DNA from: Terriglobia bacterium
GTDB lineage: Bacteria > Acidobacteriota > Terriglobia > Bryobacterales > Bryobacteraceae
Assembly: GCA_021325235.1 (NCBI GenBank)
Contig: JAJPHN010000044.1
Coordinates: forward strand, 234,315 to 298,314
Reading direction: 5' to 3'
DNA: 64,000 nucleotides
Positions 54,370 to 63,351 of the stretch are shown here, in pieces; the first letter of the stretch is position 1; the number at the start of each line of letters is the position of its first letter. The notes beneath the pieces are model-generated. The model was not told where the DNA came from and did no database searches. It saw nothing but the letters and a program-made list of their open reading frames with translations. The position numbers and the translations under genes were made by a program.

Positions 54370-55341
54370 CTACTGTTGTTGCTGCTGCTGCTGTAGCGCG
54401 AAGAGCTCGGCTTGATCCTGCTCGAGGAAGCGAGACCATTCTTCATCGGCCGCGAACTCCTGGTCAGGAGGCAGAATCGCTTCCGACCGTGTGACTCGCA
54501 CTCGGACCTGCAGTTCCGTTTCAGCGGAGCCCTTCATCGTTCCGGAAGCGGGCGGTACATCGGCGTAATCGCGCCCGATCGCGGTTCGGATATGCCGCCC
54601 TTCGGCGATCAGATTATTAGTCGGATCAAATCCGATCCAGCCGAGTTCCGGTAGGAGCGCTTCGATCCAGGCGTGTGTAGCACCGTCGCGGGACCGGTCA
54701 TGATGCGCGGCGTCGTGGTACAAGTAACCGCTCACGTACCGGCAGGGGATGCGCACGCCGCGAACCAGAGTAATCAGGATGTGCGCAAAATCCTGGCAAA
54801 CGCCGGACCGATTTTCGAGAGCTTGCTCGATAGGAGAGTCTACCCTGGTGCTGGCTTTGACATACTGCAGTTTTTCGAAAACATCCGCGTTCAGCTTTCT
54901 TAACAGACTTAACGGATCGCGATCCCGAACGTCTCGATCGAAGCCGAGTTCGGCCGCGAACTCCTTAAGTTCCGGGGACGGTCTCGCGAAATGGCTGGGC
55001 CGCAACATGTCCCAGTAATCGTCCTCTTCGATCATGCGCTCGAGATCATCCCACGCGCCTCGTTCCAGGGAATCGGGTAGTGGATCGGGCGGATCCACGT
55101 CCACCAAGGAGTCAGCGATGATAGTAAGCTGCCGGTGTTGTGCGGGTATGTCGAAGTGATGCACCAGGTTCCCCATGTGTCCCGTATAGGTGAATATGCG
55201 AGCGCGCGGACTAACCGACAGCTGGAAGGTGAAGCAGCGCTGGCGTTGCTCGCTTCGCGGGTGCATCCGCACTTCCATCACGCTCTGCGATACCGGCTGC
55301 GTGTAGCGATAACGAGTGAAATGGCGAATAGCGTAGAACAT
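54370..55341 (-). CDS. Transglutaminase-like protein 1 with C-terminal poly-Gln
   Basis: 323 residues. The N-terminal bacterial transglutaminase-associated domain (MFYAIRHFTRYRYTQPVSQSVMEVRMHPRS) is followed by the core with the triad Cys182 (NRSGVCQDFAHILI), His223 (GATHAWIEALL) and Asp239 (GFDPTNN). The tail is acidic and ends in seven Gln, encoded by CAG and CAA repeats. It may work as protease, amidase or transpeptidase. It is the last gene of the six-gene operon and overlaps the alpha-E gene by one base. Confidence 0.9.
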   Translation of the reverse strand: MFYAIRHFTRYRYTQPVSQSVMEVRMHPRSEQRQRCFTFQLSVSPRARIFTYTGHMGNLVHHFDIPAQHRQLTIIADSLVDVDPPDPLPDSLERGAWDDLERMIEEDDYWDMLRPSHFARPSPELKEFAAELGFDRDVRDRDPLSLLRKLNADVFEKLQYVKASTRVDSPIEQALENRSGVCQDFAHILITLVRGVRIPCRYVSGYLYHDAAHHDRSRDGATHAWIEALLPELGWIGFDPTNNLIAEGRHIRTAIGRDYADVPPASGTMKGSAETELQVRVRVTRSEAILPPDQEFAADEEWSRFLEQDQAELFALQQQQQQQ

Positions 55342-56276
55342 CAGTTCTCCAGCACGGCCTCGGGCGGATAGTCTATATAGACTTCGTGCACAGCCCTATG
55401 CAGCGCTTTGCACTGCTCGCGTATCCGTATCAGATAGGAATGTAAGTCGCGCGCCATCACTTCCTCGATTTGGACGTAAGCAAGAGAAGACCGAAGCGTT
55501 CCGATCATACGCTCGATTCGGCGGCTGTGGCGCGTCAAGGTAAGGCTTGCAATCGCGCTGAGGGCGTACTGCACTCTCTCGATTGAGTAGCGAACCGTAT
55601 GCGGAAAATCCGGATCGAGCAGGAGAAACTCGATGACGCACTCCGCTTTCAGACTGGCCGTATGAACTTTGCGAAACGCGTCCAGAGCCGAGCAACTGGT
55701 GAGCAGACCGATCCAGTCCAGGTCGTCTGCATCTTCAGGAGACGAATAAGATGCATCTAAAACGGCGCAGATGCCATCGGCCCGTTCGATATACTTGCCG
55801 AGCTGAATAAAATGCCAGGCTTCGCCGTGCGGTATGGTCGACTCGGTCACGCCGTGAAAAGCATAGGCGCCTTCGCGAAACAGTGACAGAAAGCGTATGG
55901 GCTCGGATCCGAATTCGGCGCGCGTGCTGGTGGCGGTCACCTCGTGATACAAACGATTGAGGCGCTCCCACATCTCGGAGGAAATCTGTTCGCGAACCTG
56001 GCTCGCGTTTTCGCGCGCGCTAGCGATCGAGCCGAGAATGGACGACCGGTTCCCAGGCTGGGCGATAAAACTCAGCAGGCTCCATGGTGCATCGTTGTTA
56101 CTCAGATCCGAGTCAAGCCCCAGCGACCGGGTGATGCTGTTCCACCGGCTCACGCGTGATTCTTTCGCCGGATTGAGCAGCGAATTGTAATTCGATTCGA
56201 GCACTCGCGCGTTGTGATCGGCGCGTTCCAGGTAACGGCTCATCCAATACAGCGAATCGGCGACGCGGGAGAGCAT
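55341..56276 (-). CDS. Alpha-E domain protein (DUF403)
   Basis: 311 residues opening MLSRVADSLYWMSRYLERADHNARVLE, the alpha-E (DUF403) signature, and staying almost wholly helical. The family is found next to circularly permuted ATP-grasp and transglutaminase-like genes and is thought to work with them in peptide synthesis or modification; its own chemistry is not known. It lies 9 bases after the ATP-grasp gene. Confidence 0.92.
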   Translation of the reverse strand: MLSRVADSLYWMSRYLERADHNARVLESNYNSLLNPAKESRVSRWNSITRSLGLDSDLSNNDAPWSLLSFIAQPGNRSSILGSIASARENASQVREQISSEMWERLNRLYHEVTATSTRAEFGSEPIRFLSLFREGAYAFHGVTESTIPHGEAWHFIQLGKYIERADGICAVLDASYSSPEDADDLDWIGLLTSCSALDAFRKVHTASLKAECVIEFLLLDPDFPHTVRYSIERVQYALSAIASLTLTRHSRRIERMIGTLRSSLAYVQIEEVMARDLHSYLIRIREQCKALHRAVHEVYIDYPPEAVLEN

Positions 56277-56285
56277 GTTTGTCGC

Positions 56286-57764
56286 CTACTGATACAGCAC
56301 CCACGTATCTTTGGAGCCGCCCCCCTGAGACGAGTTCACAACCAGAGATCCTTTCCGGAGTGCCACCCGGGTTAACCCGCCCGGCACGACGGTGATTTCG
56401 TCAGCGCCGTAGAGAACGTACGGGCGCAGGTCGATATGTCGCGGCTCAATGCGGCCATCGTCGGTGAAACAAGGTGCGGTCGAAAGCGCCAGAGTCGGTT
56501 GAGCGATGTAATTGCGTGGGTCGGCTAAAATCCTCTTACGAAACTCGTCCTGCTGCTCGCGTGTTGAGTGCGGCCCCACTAACATGCCGTATCCACCAGA
56601 TTCGCCGACCGCTTTCACGACATAGCGATGCAAGTTGCCGCACACGTGCGCGCGCTCGGTTTCGTTAGTCATGAGAAAAGTCTCGACGTTGTTCAGAACG
56701 GGATCCTCGCCGAGGTAATAACGGATGATGGCCGGAACGTAAGCGTAGACTGCTTTATCGTCAGCCACACCGGTACCCACCGCATTCGCCAGTACGACAT
56801 TGCCGGCTCGGTAAGCATTGAACAAGCCGGCTGCGCCCAGGGCTGAATCCTGGCGAAATGTCAACGGGTCGAGAAAATCGTCATCCACTCGCCGATAAAT
56901 TACGTCGACTCTTTGCAATCCCGACGTGGTTCGCACGTAAACGACGTTGTCGTGCACAAGCAGATCCCGGCCCTCTACCAGCTCAATTCCCATCTGGCGA
57001 GCCAAATAAGCATGTTCGAAATAAGCGGAGTTGTAAATGCCGGGCGTGAGTAACACGATGCGAGGATGTGCGCGGCCATCCGGAGTAAGTGAGCGTAAGG
57101 TCGCGAGCAGGGCCTGGCTATAGTGCTCGATGGGGCGCACGCCGCACTGATGAAACAGGCGCGGGAAGATCTCCTTCATCACTCTCCGGCCCGTCAACAT
57201 GTATGAAACTCCGCTCGGAACGCGCAGGTTATCTTCCAGGACGACGAAGTTTCCATCCGGCGTGCGAATCAGATCCGTGCCACAGATACTGACGTAAATA
57301 TCCCTTGGTATCTTGATTCCGCGCATGTGCCGACGAAACTGGGAACAGGTGTAGAGCAGTTCACCCGGGATGATGCCGTCTTTGATGATGCGCCGCTCGT
57401 GATAGACGTCGCGCAGAAACAGGTTAAGCGCCTGGACACGCTGTTTTAAACCGCGCTCGATGACGTCCCATTCGGCGCCAGAGATCACGCGCGGAAGGAG
57501 ATCATGCGGAAAGATGCGCTCCGTACCCTCTTCGCGGCCGTAAACGGTAAAGGTAATGCCCTGATTCAGAAACGAGATGTCAGCCTGCTGCTTGGATCGC
57601 TGCAACTCGTCCGCAGACTGCTGCAGCATCCGCCGGTAAAGCTTCTGATAATGCGGGCGAGGCCGTCCCGGAGCCGCGAACATTTCGTCATACGCGTCAG
57701 TGAAGGCGTAATTCGAGAATGGATCGTGAACCGAATTCGGCAGGAGCGATGCGTTGGCAGCCAT
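56286..57764 (-). CDS. Circularly permuted ATP-grasp protein (DUF404/DUF407)
   Basis: 492 residues beginning with [22 protein letters not shown] and the family motifs [116 protein letters not shown] and the end [31 protein letters not shown]. This is the CP-ATP-grasp type 2 family, predicted to form peptide or amide bonds with ATP. It is paralogous to the N-terminal half of the fused protein upstream in the operon. Confidence 0.94.
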   Translation of the reverse strand: MAANASLLPNSVHDPFSNYAFTDAYDEMFAAPGRPRPHYQKLYRRMLQQSADELQRSKQQADISFLNQGITFTVYGREEGTERIFPHDLLPRVISGAEWDVIERGLKQRVQALNLFLRDVYHERRIIKDGIIPGELLYTCSQFRRHMRGIKIPRDIYVSICGTDLIRTPDGNFVVLEDNLRVPSGVSYMLTGRRVMKEIFPRLFHQCGVRPIEHYSQALLATLRSLTPDGRAHPRIVLLTPGIYNSAYFEHAYLARQMGIELVEGRDLLVHDNVVYVRTTSGLQRVDVIYRRVDDDFLDPLTFRQDSALGAAGLFNAYRAGNVVLANAVGTGVADDKAVYAYVPAIIRYYLGEDPVLNNVETFLMTNETERAHVCGNLHRYVVKAVGESGGYGMLVGPHSTREQQDEFRKRILADPRNYIAQPTLALSTAPCFTDDGRIEPRHIDLRPYVLYGADEITVVPGGLTRVALRKGSLVVNSSQGGGSKDTWVLYQ

Positions 57765-57858
57765 GTTCCCGTCTCCTTGTCTGGAAGCCCTTCGACGCGG
57801 AACAGGCTAATAGCGTACAAAAGAGTATAGCGGAAGGCAAGCGAGCGTACCCGGGAAC

Positions 57859-58737
57859 TTACGCGGCCGGCTGCAGGTGAACCCGTACTTCCAAAGAGTG
57901 CTCACGGCCGCCGCCCAGAATGATGCCTCTGAGCGGGCTGATGTCGCCGTAGTCGCGCCCCCAGGCAAGCGTCACATGGCCTTCGCTGGGAACGATATTG
58001 TTGGTCGGATCCACCTCCAGCCAGCCGGCGTTCGCGCAGTAAGTGGCAACCCAGGCGTGGGATACATCGCCGCCCGCGAGCTGCGCGCCGCCCGCCGCCG
58101 AGTAGGTCCGCAAGTATCCGCTCACATAGCGCGCCGGTAAGCCGATCGAACGCAGGCAGGCGATCTGTACATGCGCGAAATCCTGACAAACACCCCGCTT
58201 CAGCCGAAACACATCGTCGGGCGTCGTACGCACGTTCGTGGCGTTGCCGTCGAAGCGGAACTCCTGGTGCATTCGCGCTGTTAAGTCCAGCAAGGCTTCG
58301 CCAAATGGGCGGCCCGTGCGGAAAGAGAGGCGAGCGTATCGGGCAAAGCTTTCATTTAGGCGGATACGCGGCGATTCGAAGGCAAACTGATATGCGTCTA
58401 AGCCGGACCGGCTTCGATCCGAGGGAACGGAGGCGGCTGTTTCTTCCCAGCTGGCGGAGGCATCGCCCCACTTTCGGAACTCGCTATCGACGTTTACTCT
58501 GCTCCGCGCTTCGACTTTCAGCTCGGAGTGCGGATCGCTGATGCTGAAAAGCGTGAGGCGGTTCCCGAAGTAATCTATTCGTTCATGCCGGTTCGATGGA
58601 GGCGGGTCGATCTGCAATTCGCTCCATTCGCAAGCATGATGCGGCAGCGAGCGCGGGCTCAGACACGCGACATGATTGCCGAAGGATACGGGCGATCGGT
58701 ATCGATAGATGGTCTTGTGGCTGACTTGGTAGATCAT
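57859..58737 (-). CDS. Transglutaminase-like protein 2
   Basis: 292 residues with the same N-terminal domain as protein 1 (MIYQVSHKTIYRYRSPVSFG) and the triad Cys184 (KRGVCQDFAHVQIA), His227 (DVSHAWVATY) and Asp243 (EVDPTNN). The end NNIVPSEGHVTLAWGRDYGDISPLRGIILGGG is standard for the family. Its start overlaps the stop of the ATP-grasp/alpha-E fusion by 4 bases (ATGA), showing coupling. 94 bases separate it from the next gene, where an internal promoter could lie. Confidence 0.92.
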   Translation of the reverse strand: MIYQVSHKTIYRYRSPVSFGNHVACLSPRSLPHHACEWSELQIDPPPSNRHERIDYFGNRLTLFSISDPHSELKVEARSRVNVDSEFRKWGDASASWEETAASVPSDRSRSGLDAYQFAFESPRIRLNESFARYARLSFRTGRPFGEALLDLTARMHQEFRFDGNATNVRTTPDDVFRLKRGVCQDFAHVQIACLRSIGLPARYVSGYLRTYSAAGGAQLAGGDVSHAWVATYCANAGWLEVDPTNNIVPSEGHVTLAWGRDYGDISPLRGIILGGGREHSLEVRVHLQPAA

Positions 58738-61220
58738 TCGCCAATCGAAATGGGCCAGGTTCGCACGTGACTAAAGTACGTCCGGCTGAGATTATCGGAA
58801 CACGAAGGCAGGAGGTGCTTGATTTCGTCTAATATTTGTGAAAGGCGTGCTTCCTGCGCTTCGCACCCCTCGACACTTGCTGACTCGATCCGGCCAAGAT
58901 CGATCGATCGCATTCGTGCAAGGGCGCTCTCGATGGCGCGTGCATCATCCTCCAGTGTGCGCGGAAGTTTTCGATACAAATCGGCCAGATGGCTGAGTTG
59001 AAAATCGAGCGATCTTGGATTGCTTTCATCGAGCATCAGCAAGTCCAGAACCGCAATTGCGTGCAGCGACGTGTAGTAACGCAATCGGTAGGTGATCGAG
59101 CTGTCGGCCACCTCAAGCAGCTGTTCGAGCAACGGCCAGTCTTCCGGGTTGAGCGGTTTTCGGATCTCCTGCAAATACCTCACTGTGTAAAACGCGCGTT
59201 CCAGCCGCCGACCAAGACTCAAAAACAGCCAGCCAGTGCCCCGGGTCAGGTTCTCGCGTTCCATCCCCGAAAACGCAGAGAGCAGCTCCAGGCAGCCCGA
59301 CAACAATGCGGTGCGTTCGGCAAAGAGCATATACTCCTCCACCGCGATCGCCTCCGAAAGCTGTCCAATTAACCGCGTCATATCGGCCGAGAGACGCTCG
59401 CGAACGTTCCCGCCCACTCGGCGGACCTCATCCAGTACAGATTGCAGGCTCTCACTGCGATTCTGATCGGTCATGAGCGAGACAAACTCGTTCTCGAGTG
59501 CTACCGCATCGGGCTGACCAACTTCCGGCAGCGTTGAATGCGAGGTGCCGAAGCAGCGGTGCAGACGAGCGAGACAGTGCAACTCCGCGCGATCGGCTCG
59601 CCGTACGCGGGAGAGCGAAGTGCGAAGTAAGCGGGTGATGTTTTCGGCGCGCTCGATATAACGTCCGAGCCAGAAGAGATTGTCCGCGGCCCGGCTGGGC
59701 AAGTCGCGGCCACTCCGGCGAAGCTCAAGGGCTTGGTCGGTGGAGAGGGTAATGCCCGGCTGCTCACGTGACATGCTGCTCACGATCCAGGCGTCCTTAC
59801 TGTGGCCGCCGCGCTGAATCGAGACCACGTTGCCGTCTTCCGCCGCCGCCACCCGAACGAGACCACCCGGAAGCACCTGCCATCCGGAGCCCGTATTCAT
59901 CACGAAAGCGCGCAGCATCAGACCGCGCGTGTAAATGTGGCCGCGATCCCACACCGGCGCTTTCGACAGAGCGACGCTTTCCTGGGCCACGAAATCAAAC
60001 GGGTGCGAATTCAGTTGCGCCACCAGTTGAGCTCGCTCTGACGAAGAAAGTTCGGCGCCAAAGGCGGGTTCCATATGAGTCATTCGGGCCGGAAAAGCAG
60101 GTTTCACGACTAGATCGTTCAGATGCTCTATAACCCAGCCACGTTCTTTGTCTTGACCGCACCACCAGGTCGCCACGGAAGGCAGTTGCAAATCTTGCTG
60201 CAGCAGATGCCGGCAGAGATCCGGTAGAAACGGCAGCACGCCGGCGGTTTCGATCAAGCCGCTCCCGAGCGCATTGGCGAGCTTCACATTTCCGGCCAAT
60301 GCAGCATCCACCAGTCCCGAAACGCCGAGCAGCGAATCCGCGCGCAGTTCGAGAGGATCACAGAACGAATCGTCCACCCGCCGCAGAATGACATCCACTC
60401 GCTTCAGACCTTCCACCGTTTTCATGTACACGAAGCGATCCCGCACGGTGAGATCCGAGCCTTCCACCAGCGTGATGCCCAAATAGCGCGCCAGGTACGC
60501 GTGTTCGAAATATGTCTCGTTCAGCGGTCCCGGTGTGAGAAGCACGATGTGGGCATCGTCACGTCGGGCCAGATTCGCCAAAGCCTGCCGCTGCTCGCGA
60601 AAGAAGCCGTCAAGCCGCTCAACATGGGTGCTGGAAAATAGCTCCGGCAGTGCATCCGCCACAATCATTCGGTTTTCGAGCGCGTATCCGGCCCCGGAGG
60701 GTGCCTGGGTGCGATGCGCCACGACCCACCACTGCCCATTCGGCGAACGCGCGAGATCGAGCGCTATCAGATGCAGGAATGAATGCTGCGCAGCCTGCCT
60801 CCCGGCAATCGGACGAAGGAAGGCCGGGTTCGCAAAAACAAGTTCCGGCGGAAGCAATCGACCAGTGAGCAGTTTCTGAGGCCCGTACAGATCCTGCAGA
60901 ATCAGCTCGAATAAACGTGAGTACTGTATGAGCCCCGTCTCGATCGAGCCCCATTCGCAGCCATCGATCAAAAGGGGAAGGAGATCGGTGCGCCAGGGCC
61001 GGTTAGCGCCTTCCGGGGCGCCGTACATGTTGTACGTGACGCCATTCTCGTGGATGCGCCGCTCTGCGCGTGCCCAGCGGTTCGCCAGCTCGGCGGCAGG
61101 CATCTGCTGCAACGCATCCACAAAAGCTTTCCAGTGCGGACGCGGCGCTGCACCGTCGGCTGAAAGCTCGTCATAAACGATGCCATCGCGCAGCGGCAAC
61201 TGCAGCAGATCAGTCAGCAT
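58734..61220 (-). CDS. Fused circularly permuted ATP-grasp and alpha-E protein
   Basis: 828 residues. Residues 1-483 are a CP-ATP-grasp domain ([65 protein letters not shown], end GGLVRVAAAEDGNVVSIQRGGHSKDAWIV). Residues 508-828 are alpha-E (RAADNLFWLGRYIERAENITRLLRTS). The fusion shows that the two functions act together. The Gly-rich GESGGYG loop of the 492-residue paralogue is replaced here by a non-Gly sequence (PAFPARMTHMEP, about 374-385), so nucleotide or substrate handling may differ. Confidence 0.93.
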   Translation of the reverse strand: MLTDLLQLPLRDGIVYDELSADGAAPRPHWKAFVDALQQMPAAELANRWARAERRIHENGVTYNMYGAPEGANRPWRTDLLPLLIDGCEWGSIETGLIQYSRLFELILQDLYGPQKLLTGRLLPPELVFANPAFLRPIAGRQAAQHSFLHLIALDLARSPNGQWWVVAHRTQAPSGAGYALENRMIVADALPELFSSTHVERLDGFFREQRQALANLARRDDAHIVLLTPGPLNETYFEHAYLARYLGITLVEGSDLTVRDRFVYMKTVEGLKRVDVILRRVDDSFCDPLELRADSLLGVSGLVDAALAGNVKLANALGSGLIETAGVLPFLPDLCRHLLQQDLQLPSVATWWCGQDKERGWVIEHLNDLVVKPAFPARMTHMEPAFGAELSSSERAQLVAQLNSHPFDFVAQESVALSKAPVWDRGHIYTRGLMLRAFVMNTGSGWQVLPGGLVRVAAAEDGNVVSIQRGGHSKDAWIVSSMSREQPGITLSTDQALELRRSGRDLPSRAADNLFWLGRYIERAENITRLLRTSLSRVRRADRAELHCLARLHRCFGTSHSTLPEVGQPDAVALENEFVSLMTDQNRSESLQSVLDEVRRVGGNVRERLSADMTRLIGQLSEAIAVEEYMLFAERTALLSGCLELLSAFSGMERENLTRGTGWLFLSLGRRLERAFYTVRYLQEIRKPLNPEDWPLLEQLLEVADSSITYRLRYYTSLHAIAVLDLLMLDESNPRSLDFQLSHLADLYRKLPRTLEDDARAIESALARMRSIDLGRIESASVEGCEAQEARLSQILDEIKHLLPSCSDNLSRTYFSHVRTWPISIGE

Positions 61221-61282
61221 TCACGCTTTCAGTGTGAATGATTCTACGCAGCAGGTCACGCAGGTAGTTCGTTGCAACGCTG

Positions 61283-62137
61283 CTAGACCCTACCCGCGGC
61301 GGCCTCATCGTGCATCACCTGCGCCATTGGCTGCGCCTGCTCCTCCGTAATAACGGAAAAATGCTTCAATTCGGCTGTTCCGAAGCTGGTAGTCAAAGCC
61401 ACATCGGCCGCATCTCGTCCGGTGGCCATCAAAATGCGTCCGATTCGTCGCGCATTGTGACGGGCATCGAATGTCCACCAGCGGTCCTCGAGGTAAGCTT
61501 CGAACCATGCACTGAAATCCATCGGAGTCGGCGCGGGCGGAACGCCGATATCTCCCAGATAACCGGTCGCGTAGCGCGCCGGAATGTTAAGCGCTCGGCA
61601 AAATGTGATCGCCAGATGCTGGAAGTCGCGGCATACGCCGGTGCGTTCGGTGTAGACGTCCAGCGCGGTCTTTGTAGGCCGGCTAAGGCCATAACCGAAC
61701 CGAACTTTGTCGTGCACCCACGCGCAGATCGCCTGAACGCGGCTCCATCCGGGTGTGATGCCGCCAAAAAGCTCAACCGCCGCCGGACTCAGTGCATCCA
61801 CTTCGCAGTAGCGGCTGGCCAGCAGAAACTGGAGCACTTCGTCGGGCAGATCCTGGACCGGCACTTCCCGCGTCTGCGGATCTTCGCGATCGAGTTCGCC
61901 GGAATCGCGAATCGCGGATTCGCTCTGCAGGACGAGCGTACCGGGTCCGGCCGTGAAACGCGCGCAGCGATTTCCGAAGACGTCCAGATAGTAGTGAATC
62001 GGAGTATCGGGAATCACGCGCAGAATCTCGGGCTGGAGCAAATCGAGTTCGCGTGTCGGATGAACGTTGAGCAGCGTGATGAACGGCGTCACGCCCGCGA
62101 GTTCAAATTCAAGATGATAACCAAGCCGAATCTGCAT
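61283..62137 (-). CDS. Transglutaminase-like protein 3 with altered triad
   Basis: 284 residues: N-terminal beta domain (MQIRLGYHLEFELAGVTPFI), then Cys169 (RTGVCRDFQHLAITF), Ser209 where the triad His is expected (MDFSAWFEAYL) and Asp224 (WTFDARHN). Proteins 1 and 2 of the operon keep the His. The different layout (MDFSAWFEAYL, RRIGRILMATGRDAADVALTTSFG) marks a separate subfamily. It is the first gene of the operon, 62 bases before the fusion gene. Confidence 0.9.
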   Translation of the reverse strand: MQIRLGYHLEFELAGVTPFITLLNVHPTRELDLLQPEILRVIPDTPIHYYLDVFGNRCARFTAGPGTLVLQSESAIRDSGELDREDPQTREVPVQDLPDEVLQFLLASRYCEVDALSPAAVELFGGITPGWSRVQAICAWVHDKVRFGYGLSRPTKTALDVYTERTGVCRDFQHLAITFCRALNIPARYATGYLGDIGVPPAPTPMDFSAWFEAYLEDRWWTFDARHNARRIGRILMATGRDAADVALTTSFGTAELKHFSVITEEQAQPMAQVMHDEAAAGRV

Positions 62138-62811
62138 GAAAACTCCGAAACGTCGAATCGGGAGCTACGGGCAAGGAGCTCGGCCTTTACAGGCTGTTGC
62201 GGATCGACTTGGTCCGTTCCGCCATTCTATCGGAGTCGGCCTGACGCGCGTCATGTTTGGTGAGCGGCTCGCTGGCGGCGGACGTCTTGAGCTTGAATGG
62301 AACGCTCATGTTCAACGGAATGGAACGCAACCAGCGCGCTCCGGCAGCTCGATTTTCCGCACGGCTCCGGCCATGTCGATGCTCCAGTCGCGAAGATTGG
62401 CGGAATGGCCGCCGCTATATGCGGCGGCATTTTCTAAATAGTGCAAAGGCGCTCGTTGAGGCCTGCGTTGAACGCCGGCTCGGCTACAGCATGGGAGAGC
62501 GTGATGGAGTCGGTACGGATCTTGTCGCATTCCTGAAACCTCAGCCCATGAGCCGGATTCAGATATTCATTTTGCGACACCGCGATCGTGAGGCCATCGA
62601 GCCTGTTGACGTGCAGCATCACGTGCGATAGCGATTCATGCTGGCGGGATTGCTGTGCTCGACCACGCGTGCCGGCACCACGCCATACCACTTACGCGGC
62701 CTCGGCGCCTCCGGATCGATCCAGCTCGTCCAGGGCGCTGCGGTTCCAGCTATGCGCGCCGGCCGAACCGTGTGAGTAACAACTGCGATCCTTGCGCAGA
62801 TACCTTATCCA
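62138..62811. other. 674-base stretch without a supported gene
   Basis: This gap should hold the promoter of the transglutaminase operon near its left end. Two minus-strand frames look faintly protein-like: one ending GSAGAHSWNRSALDELDRSG ... AEAA and stop (about 62690-62770), and one reading MLHVNRLDGLTIAVSQNEYL ... NERLCTI and stop (62434-62619). They share a frame and are split by a stop codon. I cannot assign them; they may be a decayed gene. Confidence 0.35.
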
Positions 62812-63252
62812 TCAGAAGGAATCGGATTTCTCAAGCGCCTGTCGAACGCTTTTCAGGTTGGAAAGATCGTGTCGATTAATTGGAGCGCTAACGGAAACTG
62901 CGACTTCGTGAATTTCATGGAGGAGCGACTTCAGCTCACTGGACCTGCTGTACCAGTCGTAGCCACAACCATAATCATTCACCTGAGGACCCAGGGTCCC
63001 GAGCTCCCTGGCCGCGAACTGTAGCCCCGTGGGGTTGGCACTTGCAATCGAATCACGCAACTCGTTCCGATATTTTGAGACATGAGCAAGCACTGTGTTC
63101 GTCCAGTCCAGCCGATCCTCTTGTAGTTCTGAACTGAGGGCCGATGCTTCTGATTTTGCCTGAGTAACTAGTTCGATAACCTTGTCAGTTAGAGAGGCTA
63201 GGGTTTCTGCGCGGCTCCTGATAGAGGAGATGTTGCCGTTACTATTGATCAT
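62812..63252 (-). CDS. Hypothetical protein, candidate immunity protein
   Basis: 146 residues from the ATG at 63252 (MINSNGNISSIRSRAETLAS), mainly helical (LTDKVIELVTQAKSEASALSSELQEDRLDWTNTVLAHVSKYRNELRDSI) with a Tyr/Cys-rich turn NDYGCGYDWYSRSSEL. It follows the toxin-like end by 99 bases and has higher A+T than the surrounding genes. In polymorphic toxin loci the gene directly downstream usually encodes the immunity protein. The function is inference from position. Confidence 0.5.
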   Translation of the reverse strand: MINSNGNISSIRSRAETLASLTDKVIELVTQAKSEASALSSELQEDRLDWTNTVLAHVSKYRNELRDSIASANPTGLQFAARELGTLGPQVNDYGCGYDWYSRSSELKSLLHEIHEVAVSVSAPINRHDLSNLKSVRQALEKSDSF

Positions 63253-63351
63253 TGCGTTGCTTGATTCCACGGGGTAACGGAAAATCGGGTACGAGCGTGT
63301 CGCGAGGAACCCAAATCTGGTTGCCTCCGCCCGGCAGTACGTATCCATCGC

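Noticed and set aside
62434..62691. 85-codon minus-strand frame as a gene
   Set aside because: It has no recognisable motif, no good ribosome site, and composition similar on both strands; kept only as a note in the gap entry.
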